Made by a program: the position numbers and the translations under genes | The notes under the pieces: model-generated | Told to the model about the DNA's origin: nothing | Database searches by the model: none | Seen by the model: only the letters and a program-made list of their open reading frames with translations | In this document: piece after piece, positions 8,250-14,836 of the stretch | Position numbering within the stretch: position 1 is the first letter of the stretch | Layout: each line of letters opens with the position of its first letter | NCBI GenBank assembly: GCA_900542005.1 | Contig: UQLW01000051.1 | Location: 1 to 15,363 of the forward strand | Origin: an uncultured Eubacteriales bacterium | Lineage (GTDB): Bacteria > Bacillota > Clostridia > Christensenellales > UMGS416 | Length of the DNA: 15,363 nucleotides | Reading direction: 5' to 3'

Positions 8250-8920
8250 TGATCCGCTTTACCAAGCAGGAGGCGATTCGTTATGTTTCCCATCTTGACC
8301 TGATGCGGGCCGCCCGGCGCATGTTCCGGCGGGCGGGCCTGCCGGTCGCCTATTCGGAGGGGTACCATCCCCACCCGATCCTGTCCTTTGCCATGGCGCT
8401 GCCGGTGGGCGCGGCCTCCCAGGGGGAATACATGGATCTAGCCCTGGCGGAGGACATGAGCTGCAGCGAGGTGCTCCGGCGGCTTCAGGCAGCCCAGCCC
8501 CAGGGCATGGCGGTTACGGGCGTATGGGCCATGGAGGAGGAAGCGCCCTCGCAGATGGCGATGGTTACGGCAGCCCGCTGGCGGCTTCGCTTCCAGGAGC
8601 CGGACGCAGCCGGCCTTGAGGGGGCCGTAGCGCGCATCCTGGGGTCGGAGTCGGTGGTTGTCGAGAAGAGCAACGGCAAAAAGACCCAGCAGGTGGATAT
8701 CCGTCCGGGCATCCGGGCGATCTGCGTCCAGGCGCCGCTGGAAGTAATGACGCTGCTGGATGCAGGCAGCAAGAACAACATACAGCCTCAAAGCCTGGCC
8801 GACGCGCTGCTGGGCGGGCCCTCGCTGGGCCGGGTGCTGGTAGAGCGCGAGGCTTTGTATGGTACGAAGGACGGGGAACTGGTTCCCCTGGAGGACTGTG
8901 ACGGGGTAAAGCATGAGTAA
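8240..8920 (+). CDS. Radical SAM-associated DUF2344 protein (TIGR03936 family)
   Basis: A 226-residue soluble protein. The N-terminus carries the family signature: MIRFTKQEAIRYVSHLDLMR and, further on, the segment AYSEGYHPHPILSFAMALPVG (about residues 35-55). In many Firmicutes this domain is encoded next to, or fused with, the TIGR03960 radical SAM protein, so it is probably its partner subunit; the substrate is unknown. Its ATG lies inside the last 10 bases of the upstream gene, and its stop overlaps the start of the RNase G gene by 8 bases, so all three should be translated from one message in comparable amounts. Confidence 0.9.
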   Translation: MRVMIRFTKQEAIRYVSHLDLMRAARRMFRRAGLPVAYSEGYHPHPILSFAMALPVGAASQGEYMDLALAEDMSCSEVLRRLQAAQPQGMAVTGVWAMEEEAPSQMAMVTAARWRLRFQEPDAAGLEGAVARILGSESVVVEKSNGKKTQQVDIRPGIRAICVQAPLEVMTLLDAGSKNNIQPQSLADALLGGPSLGRVLVEREALYGTKDGELVPLEDCDGVKHE

Positions 8921-10367
8921 TCGGATCGTAATCGAGGTGCAGCCCCTCCAAACCCGGGTGGCTTTGGTGGAAAACGGCGTACTGGCGGAATACTATGTGG
9001 AGCGGCCGGGAAGGGAGCGGCTGGCGGGCAATATCTATAAGGGACGGGTGGCGAACGTGCTGCCCGGCATGGAAGCGGCCTTTGTGGATATTGGGTTGGA
9101 ACGGAACGCCTTTTTATATGCGGGCGATGTGGCCCTGAATCCCGAGGAGTTCGAGTTTGAGGGCAAGTCCAGCCCGGTGGGCGCCAGCCGGCCTTCGATC
9201 CGGGAGCTGGTGCGTGCCGGGCAGGAGCTGATGGTGCAGGTAACCAAGGATCCTGCCGGCTCCAAGGGCGCGCGGATCACCACCCATGTGACGCTTCCGG
9301 GCAGGCTTCTGGTGCTGATGCCGACGGTGGATTATGTCGGCGTATCCCGGAGAATTGAAGATGAAAATTTGCGAGCCGGGCTGAAGGCCAAGATTGATTC
9401 GCTCCGCCCTCAGGGTATGGGGGTCATCGTGCGGACCGTAGCGGCCGAGGCCTCTCTGGAGGAAATGGCGGATGAAATTGCTTCCCTCCTGGAGATGTGG
9501 GATCAGATCCAGCATGAGCTCCATCGTACGACGGCGCCGGCCTGCCTGTATAGAGACAGCGATTTGCTGATGCGGGCCGTCCGCGATATGTTCAGCGACC
9601 ATATCGATGAAATGGTCATTAACGATGCCGAAGCCTATGAGAAGGCGCGGCGCATGGCGGAACGGATTTGCCCGGAGCTTCGGGGGCGGATTCGCCATTT
9701 TACCGATTCGGCGGATATCTTTGACTACTATTCGCTGGAAGAGAAGGTGGATAAATCCTTTTCCCGCAAGGTGTGGCTCAAAAGCGGCGGTTACCTTGTC
9801 ATCGACCACACGGAGGCACTGACGGCGATCGACGTGAACACCGGAAAGTATGTGGGGGAGAAGGACCTGCAGAAGACGCTGGTGAAAACCAACCTGGAAG
9901 CGGCGCAGGAAATTGCCCATCAGGTAAGGCTGCGGGATATCGGCGGGATCATTATTATCGATTTTATCGATATGCTGCAGGCGGAGCATCAGCAGCAGGT
10001 GGTCGCCGCGCTGAAGGAAGCGCTGAAGAGCGATTCGACCCGCACGAATGTGCTGGGGATGACCTCCCTTGGCCTGGTGGAGATGACGCGGAAAAAGGTC
10101 CGCCAGCGGGTATCCACCATTTTGCATGAGACCTGCCCTTATTGCAATGGAAGCGGACGGGTGCTGACCGCGGAATCGGTGGCCCTTAAGGTGCTCAAGG
10201 AGCTGCGCAAGCTGCGGCAGGAGGATTCGGAGGGACGCTACATGCTCAAGGCCCATGCCGATGTAGCCGATTACCTGGAGCAGGGCGCCCTGCTGGACGA
10301 CCGGGTGGAGATCTACCGCAGCCGTTCGGCGCATATCGAGTTTTTCCGGATTTCGCCGGTTTTATAG
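8913..10367 (+). CDS. rng: Ribonuclease E/G family endoribonuclease
   Basis: A 484-residue enzyme, the length of RNase G rather than RNase E; it lacks the long degradosome scaffold. It cleaves single-stranded RNA, typically in rRNA maturation and mRNA decay. The S1 domain spans about 36-118 (GNIYKGRVANVLPGMEAAFVD). The catalytic DNase I-like domain carries the two magnesium-binding aspartates, D307 in TAIDVNTGK and D350 in IIIIDFIDM. The zinc-link motif CPYCNGSG (C408, C411) bridges subunits in the family. The ATG overlaps the end of the DUF2344 gene. The gene lies directly upstream of rplU, a common order in Firmicutes and other phyla. No terminator is seen between it and the rplU promoter, so some readthrough is likely. 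Confidence 0.95.
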   Translation: MSNRIVIEVQPLQTRVALVENGVLAEYYVERPGRERLAGNIYKGRVANVLPGMEAAFVDIGLERNAFLYAGDVALNPEEFEFEGKSSPVGASRPSIRELVRAGQELMVQVTKDPAGSKGARITTHVTLPGRLLVLMPTVDYVGVSRRIEDENLRAGLKAKIDSLRPQGMGVIVRTVAAEASLEEMADEIASLLEMWDQIQHELHRTTAPACLYRDSDLLMRAVRDMFSDHIDEMVINDAEAYEKARRMAERICPELRGRIRHFTDSADIFDYYSLEEKVDKSFSRKVWLKSGGYLVIDHTEALTAIDVNTGKYVGEKDLQKTLVKTNLEAAQEIAHQVRLRDIGGIIIIDFIDMLQAEHQQQVVAALKEALKSDSTRTNVLGMTSLGLVEMTRKKVRQRVSTILHETCPYCNGSGRVLTAESVALKVLKELRKLRQEDSEGRYMLKAHADVADYLEQGALLDDRVEIYRSRSAHIEFFRISPVL

Positions 10368-10388
10368 CCGGATAACGGTGCTTTTTGC

Positions 10389-10417
10389 TTGACAAAGGAC
10401 GCTGACTATTGTAAAAT
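10389..10417 (+). promoter_or_regulatory. Strong sigma-A promoter of rplU-rpmA
   Basis: TTGACA (10389-10394), a 17-base spacer and TAAAAT (10412-10417). This is the best -35 in the window and one base off the -10 consensus. Transcription should start near 10424, leaving a leader of about 80 bases. Confidence 0.88.
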
Positions 10418-10423
10418 ATCCGG

Positions 10424-10506
10424 GTAGCCGCGCGGGCCGGGTGAATAAATGGGCAATCGCCCTACCTTGTGTGTCCGGCGAGACTGGGTCGAGGAGGTGC
10501 AAAATC
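10424..10506 (+). ncRNA. Candidate structured rplU leader (L21 leader-like)
   Basis: GCCGG (10436-10440) can pair with CCGGC (10475-10479), enclosing a GGGC-AATC-GCCC hairpin (10451-10462); GGTAG (10423-10427) / CTACC (10462-10466) is a competing pairing. Position and compact pairing fit the L21 leader described upstream of Firmicutes rplU, thought to be an autoregulatory site. I have not matched it to the covariance model, so membership is unproven. Confidence 0.55.
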
Positions 10507-10815
10507 ATGTATGCTATTATTCGTGCAGGCGGTTCTCAGCAGAAGGTGGCCCCCGGTGATGTCATCATCGTGGACAAGCTGTCCCTGGAGGACGGCGCTG
10601 AGGTCAGCTACGACGCGCTGATGGTGGCCGATGGCGAGAATGTCCGCGTCGGTACGCCCATTGTCGAGGGCGTGAAGGTGACGGGCCGTGTGGTTCGCCA
10701 GGTTAAGGGCCAGAAGATCATCGTGTTCAAGTTCAAGGCCAAGAAGAACTACCGCAAGAAGCAGGGCCATCGTCAGCCCTATACGCAGGTCGAGATCACA
10801 GCCATCAACGGCTAA
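10507..10815 (+). CDS. rplU: 50S ribosomal protein L21
   Basis: A 102-residue ribosomal protein, the usual length, starting MYAIIRAGGSQQKV and carrying VGTPIVEGVKV and the basic KFKAKKNYRKKQGHRQ segment. It binds 23S rRNA in the large subunit. I chose ATG 10507, with GGAGGTG at 10493-10499 seven bases upstream, over a GTG at 10441 in the same frame, whose 22 extra residues are unlike L21 and would occupy the structured leader. It is first in a two-gene rplU-rpmA operon with its own promoter. Confidence 0.97.
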   Translation: MYAIIRAGGSQQKVAPGDVIIVDKLSLEDGAEVSYDALMVADGENVRVGTPIVEGVKVTGRVVRQVKGQKIIVFKFKAKKNYRKKQGHRQPYTQVEITAING

Positions 10816-10845
10816 TCCATCAAAAATCTTACGGAGGTGTAAGAC

Positions 10846-11121
10846 ATGGCTCATAAGAAAGGTGTTGGCTCTTCGCGTAACGGACGCGATAGCGCCGCGC
10901 AGCGTCTTGGCACCAAGCGATGTGATGGCCAGTTCGTTCTGGCTGGAAACATCCTGGTTCGCCAGCGTGGTACGCATATCCATCCCGGCAACAATGTGGG
11001 CCGGGGCAGCGACGATACGCTGTTTGCCCTGAAGGACGGCGTCGTGAAGTTCGAGCGTTATGACAAGACCCGCCGTCAGGTTTCGGTGTATCCTGTAGCC
11101 GAGCAGACCACGGCTAACTAA
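10846..11121 (+). CDS. rpmA: 50S ribosomal protein L27 without cleavable N-terminal extension
   Basis: A 91-residue L27, beginning MAHKKGVGSSRNGRDS and ending in the usual KVSVYP-like block (RRQVSVYPVAE). Its N-terminal tail reaches the peptidyl transferase centre. In most Firmicutes L27 is made with about nine extra residues ending in FF, removed by the cysteine protease Prp encoded between rplU and rpmA. Here the gap is only 30 bases, there is no prp, and an in-frame TAA sits just upstream at 10840-10842, so no extension can be encoded. GGAGGTG at 10833-10839 is the ribosome binding site. The form is that of Gram-negative L27. Confidence 0.97.
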   Translation: MAHKKGVGSSRNGRDSAAQRLGTKRCDGQFVLAGNILVRQRGTHIHPGNNVGRGSDDTLFALKDGVVKFERYDKTRRQVSVYPVAEQTTAN

Positions 11122-11128
11122 GCTCAGT

Positions 11129-11153
11129 AAGGCGTCCCATAGGACGCCTTTTT
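11129..11153 (+). terminator. Rho-independent terminator of rplU-rpmA
   Basis: Perfect 9-bp stem AAGGCGTCC / GGACGCCTT (11129-11137, 11142-11150), loop CATA, T run at 11149-11153, starting 8 bases after the rpmA stop. There is no obg gene downstream, unlike many Firmicutes. Confidence 0.92.
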
Positions 11154-11182
11154 CTCGTTTTGGCATTAGGGGAGGAATGAAA

Positions 11183-11674
11183 ATGGAGCTGCTGGCGGGC
11201 TTTGCGCCGATCGCGCCGGAGCGGCCCCGCATCCTGGTTTTGGGTACGATGCCTTCGGTGGCGTCGTTGGGTAAGGCCCAGTATTATGGCCACCCGAGGA
11301 ATGCCTTCTGGCCGATTCAATTCGCCCTGGCCCAGGCACAGCCTACGGATTGCTATGAAGCGCGCTGCCGCCTGATCCGGGAGCGGGGCATTGCGCTGTG
11401 GGATGTACTGGCCGGCTGCCAGCGGGCCGGATCCCTGGACGCGGCAATCCGCAACCCGCAGCCCAACGATATCGGCGGCTTCCTGATCCGCTATCCCACC
11501 GTGCGGGCCATCGCCTTTAACGGCGGCAGCGCCCGGAAACTATTCGCCCGCTTGGTCCAGCCGTCGCTGCAGTGGCAGGGCGCCCTGCTGACGCTGCCCT
11601 CAACCTCTCCGGCCTATACGCTGCCTTTTGCCGAAAAGCTCCTGCGCTGGCAGGTAGTCAACGAATGGCTATAA
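11183..11674 (+). CDS. DNA-deoxyinosine (hypoxanthine) glycosylase, uracil-DNA glycosylase superfamily
   Basis: A 163-residue base-excision repair enzyme of the family-6 (HDG) branch of the uracil-DNA glycosylase superfamily, which removes hypoxanthine, the product of adenine deamination. Motif 1 is ILVLGTMPSVASL; next comes YYGHPRNAFW, with the His-Pro-Arg-Asn block typical of HDG; then ALWDVLAGCQRAGSLD and, near the C-terminus, TLPSTSPAYT (motif 2 region). Two in-frame ATGs exist, 11177 and 11183. The ribosome binding site GGGGAGGA (11169-11176) touches the first and is 7 bases from the second, so I prefer 11183. The start lies 29 bases after the rpmA terminator; no separate promoter is obvious. 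The substrate is inferred from the family. Confidence 0.85.
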   Translation: MELLAGFAPIAPERPRILVLGTMPSVASLGKAQYYGHPRNAFWPIQFALAQAQPTDCYEARCRLIRERGIALWDVLAGCQRAGSLDAAIRNPQPNDIGGFLIRYPTVRAIAFNGGSARKLFARLVQPSLQWQGALLTLPSTSPAYTLPFAEKLLRWQVVNEWL

Positions 11675-11813
11675 GATCGCTGCTATCGAGGCGGTGGAGG
11701 CCATGATGCGACATATGGGCGGCCCAGAGTGACCATTGGGGGACAACCTATTCCTCTTTGGGTGGGATTGGATATACTGAATTTATTTGGGATCTAAGAC
11801 AGGAGGGATTATT
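11675..11813 (+). other. Gap between glycosylase and degV with a protein-like remnant
   Basis: From the +2 frame of the last glycosylase codons, 11664-11732 reads YKIAAIEAVEAMMRHMGGPE before a TGA. It has coding-like codon use but no start or ribosome binding site, and a TAG lies just upstream. It may be the tail of a lost gene or chance. TATACT at 11773-11778 is a possible -10 for degV, but I see no -35 to match. Confidence 0.3.
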
Positions 11814-12671
11814 GTGCAGCCGGTCTCAGTCAAGATCGTAACGGACTCGACCAACGACCTTACCCCGGAGCTTCTTTCAAAGTATGATATATCCGTGATA
11901 CCCCTTTATACCGTGCTGGATGAGGCGAGCTATCGCGACGGCGTGGATATCGATTGCGAACAATTGCTTGCCTGGTGCAACAGCCACAAGACAACGCCCA
12001 AAACAGCGGCCGTCTCGGTGGTGGATTTCACCCAGTTCTTTTCGCCCTTTATCCAGCAGGGGCAGGCTGTCGTCTATATCGGTATTTCATCAGAAATCTC
12101 GTCCACTGTGCAGAACGCGCGCCTGGCAGCGCAGGAGTTTGCGCCAGGACAGGTGGAGGTCGTTGACTCGTTGAATCTTTCGACCGGGATTGGGTATCTG
12201 GCGCTGGAGGCGGCGGAGCTGGCCCGGCAGGGCAAGCCGGCCCGCGAGATCCGCGAGGCGGTGGAGGCGATGGTGCCCAAGATGAACGTAAGCTTTGTCA
12301 TCGATACCCTGACCTTCCTGTATCGGGGCGGGCGCTGCTCTGCGCTGCAGTATCTGGGGGCGAATATGCTTTCGTTGAAGCCGGAGATCATTGTACGCGA
12401 GGGCAAGATGACGACCCGGCGGAAGTACCGCGGCAGCATTGCCAAGGCGTTGGGCCGGTATACGCAGGACCATCTGGCAGAGGGCCAGGCAATGGACCCG
12501 CGGCGTATTATCATCACCCATTCGCCGATGGAGGCTGAGCTGGTAGCTCAGGTGCGCAAGCAGGTGGAGGAGGCCGGCTACTTTGACGAGGTGCTGACCA
12601 CGCAGGCGGGCTGCGTCATTACCAGCCACTGCGGCGCCAATACGCTGGGCGTAATCTATATGGACCGATAG
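11814..12671 (+). CDS. DegV family protein
   Basis: A 285-residue fatty-acid-binding fold protein. Features in order are VKIVTDSTNDL at the N-terminus, the conserved SSEISSTVQNARLAA helix, VIDTLTFLYRGGRCS, and a C-terminal TSHCGANTLGVIYM that occupies the place of the usual HtGPGalG loop near the ligand carboxylate. Some DegV proteins (FakB) hand fatty acids to the kinase FakA for phosphorylation and phospholipid synthesis; others have no known role, and nothing here separates the two. No fakA is present in the window. I chose GTG 11814, which has AGGAGG at 11801-11806 seven bases upstream, over a TTG at 11787. A weak terminator follows. Confidence 0.9.
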   Translation: MQPVSVKIVTDSTNDLTPELLSKYDISVIPLYTVLDEASYRDGVDIDCEQLLAWCNSHKTTPKTAAVSVVDFTQFFSPFIQQGQAVVYIGISSEISSTVQNARLAAQEFAPGQVEVVDSLNLSTGIGYLALEAAELARQGKPAREIREAVEAMVPKMNVSFVIDTLTFLYRGGRCSALQYLGANMLSLKPEIIVREGKMTTRRKYRGSIAKALGRYTQDHLAEGQAMDPRRIIITHSPMEAELVAQVRKQVEEAGYFDEVLTTQAGCVITSHCGANTLGVIYMDR

Positions 12672-12687
12672 GCAAACCCGACGGCGC

Positions 12688-12712
12688 AGGGCGCATAAGG
12701 GCCCTCTTTTTT
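12688..12712 (+). terminator. Weak Rho-independent terminator after degV
   Basis: AGGGC (12688-12692) pairs with GCCCT (12701-12705) across an 8-base loop, followed by CTTTTTT. The stem is short, so some readthrough toward guaA is possible. Confidence 0.55.
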
Positions 12713-12744
12713 GCGGCAGGAATCGCCAAAAAGACGATCTATAC

Positions 12745-12773
12745 TTGATCGGGAGAGCAAAGCCTGCTATGAT
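12745..12773 (+). promoter_or_regulatory. Sigma-A promoter of guaA with extended -10
   Basis: TTGATC (12745-12750), a 17-base spacer and TATGAT (12768-12773), preceded by TGC (12765-12767), the extended -10 element. Transcription should start near 12780, leaving a leader of about 40 bases, too short for a purine riboswitch. Confidence 0.8.
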
Positions 12774-12819
12774 AATGTAGATAGCTTTGGGAGGCATGGC
12801 TTCCCATAAGGAGGATTGG

Positions 12820-14061
12820 ATGAATCACGAAACCATTGTAATTCTGGATAATGGTTCGGCCGTGGGGCAGCTTGTCTCACGGGCTACCCGCGATATGGGC
12901 GTATACAGCCTATTGGCCCCCTTTGATATTGGGCAGGACAAGCTGCAGGGGTATGCGCCGGCGGGTGTTATCGTCATCGGCGGGGATGAAGCCGCGCTGG
13001 AAAAGGCCAAGGCGCTGGGCGTCCCTGTGATGGAGCTGGAGGATGCGGAAATCCCCTCGGAGCAGGCCTGCAAACAATTCCTCTATGACCAGTGCGGCTG
13101 CCATGCGGACTGGACGACAGAGGCCTTTGTGGAGGAGGGGATCGAGGCGATCCGCCGTCAGGTGGGCGATAAGAAGGTGCTGCTGGCCCTGTCCGGCGGC
13201 GTTGACAGCTCGGTTTGCGCTGCGATGATCAGCAAGGCTATCGGACGCCGGCTGACCTGTATCTTTGTGGATACGGGCCTGATGCGTAAGAATGAGGGCG
13301 ACCAGGTGGAGGAAATCTTTACCTCCCGGTTCGATTTCAACTTTATCCGGGTGAACGCGGAAGCGCGCTTTCTGTCCAAGCTGGCCGGCGTAGACGACCC
13401 GGAGCAGAAGCGCAAGATTATCGGCGCCGAGTTTATCCGCGTTTTTGAGGAGGAAGCCTCTAAGCTGGGAGAGATCGAGTTCCTGGCGCAAGGCACGATC
13501 TACCCTGATATTATCGAGTCAGGTATCGGGAAGAATGCGGTCATCAAGAGCCACCACAATGTGGGCGGCCTGCCGGCCAACGTAGGTTTTGACGGGCTGG
13601 TTGAACCGTTGAAGGATCTCTTTAAGGACGAATGCCGCGCTGTGGGCACGGTGCTGGGGTTGCCCGACGATATGGTCTGGCGGCAGCCCTTCCCAGGCCC
13701 TGGCCTCGGTGTGCGCTGCCTGGGCGAGGTTACCAAGGAAAAGCTGGATGTGCTGCGCGACGCAGACGCCATTTTCCGCGAGGAGGTGGCCAAAGCCGGC
13801 CTGGATCGCAGCATTTGGCAGTATTTCGCCGTGATGACCAATGAACGCGCCGTCGGCATTAAGCAGGCAAAGCGCTTCTATGGGCGCGCGGTAATCCTGC
13901 GGGCTGTCCATAGCGTGGACGCTATGACTGCCTCCATTGCCCATATTCCCTATGAGGTGCTGGAACGTACCTCCGAGCGCATCATCCGCGAGGTGGATGC
14001 CGTCGCCCGCGTGGCTTACGACATTACGATGAAGCCGCCGGGAACGATTGAGTGGGAATGA
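12820..14061 (+). CDS. guaA: GMP synthetase lacking a functional glutamine amidotransferase domain
   Basis: GMP synthetase converts XMP to GMP with ATP and ammonia. This copy has 413 residues against about 510 in the family. Residues 1-75 keep only the start of the class I amidotransferase (IVILDNGSAVGQLVSR, then GVIVIGGDEAAL and GVPVMELED). The nucleophile motif GICYG and the downstream His/Glu pair are gone; the frame passes at about residue 75 directly to the linker QFLYDQCGCHADWT. The ATP-pyrophosphatase domain is complete: P-loop SGGVDSSV (125-132), FVDTGLMRKNEGDQV, KRKIIGAEFI, LAQGTIYPDIIESG, KSHHNVGGLP. So is the dimerization domain, ending KPPGTIEWE. It should depend on free ammonia or a separate glutaminase subunit. 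AAGGAGG (12808-12814) sits 5 bases before ATG 12820. Confidence 0.93.
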   Translation: MNHETIVILDNGSAVGQLVSRATRDMGVYSLLAPFDIGQDKLQGYAPAGVIVIGGDEAALEKAKALGVPVMELEDAEIPSEQACKQFLYDQCGCHADWTTEAFVEEGIEAIRRQVGDKKVLLALSGGVDSSVCAAMISKAIGRRLTCIFVDTGLMRKNEGDQVEEIFTSRFDFNFIRVNAEARFLSKLAGVDDPEQKRKIIGAEFIRVFEEEASKLGEIEFLAQGTIYPDIIESGIGKNAVIKSHHNVGGLPANVGFDGLVEPLKDLFKDECRAVGTVLGLPDDMVWRQPFPGPGLGVRCLGEVTKEKLDVLRDADAIFREEVAKAGLDRSIWQYFAVMTNERAVGIKQAKRFYGRAVILRAVHSVDAMTASIAHIPYEVLERTSERIIREVDAVARVAYDITMKPPGTIEWE

Positions 14062-14067
14062 TTTCAG

Positions 14068-14100
14068 AAGCCCGAAAGAGCCTGATATGACTGGGTTTTT
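14068..14100 (+). terminator. Weak terminator-like hairpin after guaA
   Basis: AAGCCC (14068-14073) can pair with GGGTTT (14093-14098), one pair being G-T, across a 19-base loop, and the T run continues to 14100. It could end guaA transcription, but the larger hairpin at 14155 is the more convincing stop. Confidence 0.3.
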
Positions 14101-14119
14101 GAAGGGTTAAGGCCCTCCG

Positions 14120-14137
14120 TGGCAACGATTTGGCAAC
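14120..14137. repeat. Paired TGGCAAC direct repeat downstream of guaA, possible recombinase site
   Basis: TGGCAAC occurs at 14120-14126 and 14131-14137, spaced 11 bp start to start, about one helical turn. It lies 60 bases after the guaA stop, at the border between GC-rich core sequence and an AT-richer block. Short spaced repeats of this kind fit integrase arm or att sites; no integrase is visible, so the assignment is tentative. Confidence 0.4.
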
Positions 14138-14154
14138 ACTTTTTCATTATTCAT

Positions 14155-14202
14155 AAAAAGAGAGCTAACTGATTTTGATTAGTCAGTTAGCTCTCTTTTT
14201 TT
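14155..14202. terminator. Large bidirectional terminator between guaA and the minus-strand genes
   Basis: A perfect 18-bp inverted repeat: left arm 14155-14172, right arm 14183-14200, core AGAGAGCTAACTGA / TCAGTTAGCTCTCT, loop of 10 bases. A-rich and T-rich ends supply seven T on the plus strand and five on the minus strand, so it can stop guaA and the convergent gene ending at 14210. Confidence 0.93.
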
Positions 14203-14209
14203 CTCAAAC

Positions 14210-14557
14210 TCACTTTCTAGTAGGCAGTTTAATATCTAATTTGCCTCCAAGCATTGCCGCGCCAATTCCGACGGCAGCAAGAACAAGTGTACTCGCAATT
14301 CCTATGACTTTCCAGTTAAACGCTCTTTTTTCAGAGTCTTTTTGACTTGCTAGTTCAGCGGCTGCTTGTTCCTGATTTCTACTTTCAGTCTCTTTTAGTC
14401 CAACCATTTGCAAAACTTTTATTTCCCGATCCAAGATGTCTTGCATCTGCTCAGGGGTTAAATTCGGCGTATTTAGACATTTGCTACAGTCAGAACGTAC
14501 CTTTTCTGCAAAACTGATATACTCATTCCAGCTTGAAGCGGAGTGACCATTTCCTTG
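14210..14557 (-). pseudogene. C-terminal membrane-anchored part of a frameshifted gene
   Basis: Downstream half of a broken gene; I do not recognise the family. The frame is open from 14557 (just after a TAA) to the TAG at 14210. The first ATG is 14446, but there is no ribosome binding site for it, and the 37 codons before it read like protein (ASSWNEYISFAEKVRSDCSK, then CLNTPNLTPEQ). Helix-rich, charged residues (DREIKVLQMVGLKETESRNQ) lead to a single membrane segment VIGIASTLVLAAVGIGAAML and a short basic tail ending LPTRK. If joined to the upstream half by restoring one base, it forms a 201-residue tail-anchored protein. It ends beside the bidirectional terminator. Confidence 0.6.
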
Positions 14558-14814
14558 TTAATAATATCATATACCAGCTTTAGGCTAGCGTCATCACTTG
14601 CAATTACAGAATCAAGGATACCCTTATATTCCGTTAGAGATGATCGGGTTAAATTCACAAGCTCAGGAAACTGTGCAATTACTTGGGCTGCCACCTCGGG
14701 TCGAAGCTCGTTTAATTTAGAGGCATAAGTAAACAAATCACTTTTCGACAGATTTTTGAAATCAGTCCGTTCCATGAAGGAAAGAATTTGTTTTTCTTTA
14801 TCGGTGTACTCCAT
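14473..14814 (-). CDS. N-terminal part of a frameshifted gene of unknown function
   Basis: Reads as 113 residues from ATG 14814, with AAGGAG (14821-14826, minus strand) six bases upstream. The first 88 residues are a soluble, mainly helical domain (MEYTDKEKQILSFMERTDF, KLNELRPEVAAQVIAQFPEL, KGILDSVIASDDASLKLVYD). I know of no function. After INKE the frame gives VTPLQAGMSISVLQKR and stops, while the neighbouring frame gives a better continuation, NGHSASSWNEYISFAEKV. One extra A in the AAA run at 14550-14552 would join them into 201 residues. The break may be a real mutation or a base missing from the assembly. I see no classical -1 slippery heptamer. GC is near 40%, well below the core genes to the left. 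Confidence 0.68.
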   Translation of the reverse strand: MEYTDKEKQILSFMERTDFKNLSKSDLFTYASKLNELRPEVAAQVIAQFPELVNLTRSSLTEYKGILDSVIASDDASLKLVYDIINKEMVTPLQAGMSISVLQKRYVLTVANV

Positions 14815-14836
14815 GCTGTTCTCCTTTGGTAAACAC

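Noticed and set aside
9114..10334. 406-codon open frame on the minus strand opposite rng
   Set aside because: The plus strand encodes a complete RNase E/G with all catalytic residues; the antisense product has no recognisable motif or ribosome binding site.
10441..10506. GTG start giving L21 a 22-residue N-terminal extension
   Set aside because: L21 proteins start at MYAIIRAGG; the ATG at 10507 has an ideal ribosome binding site, and the extra region is the structured leader.
12774..12819. Purine or other riboswitch ahead of guaA
   Set aside because: Only about 40 bases lie between the predicted transcript start and the ribosome binding site, too short for an aptamer plus expression platform.
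14549..14557. Programmed -1 ribosomal frameshift in the small minus-strand gene
   Set aside because: The sequence around the break does not fit the X-XXY-YYZ slippery pattern, and a second, unrelated single-base break occurs in the next gene, so mutation or assembly error is simpler.
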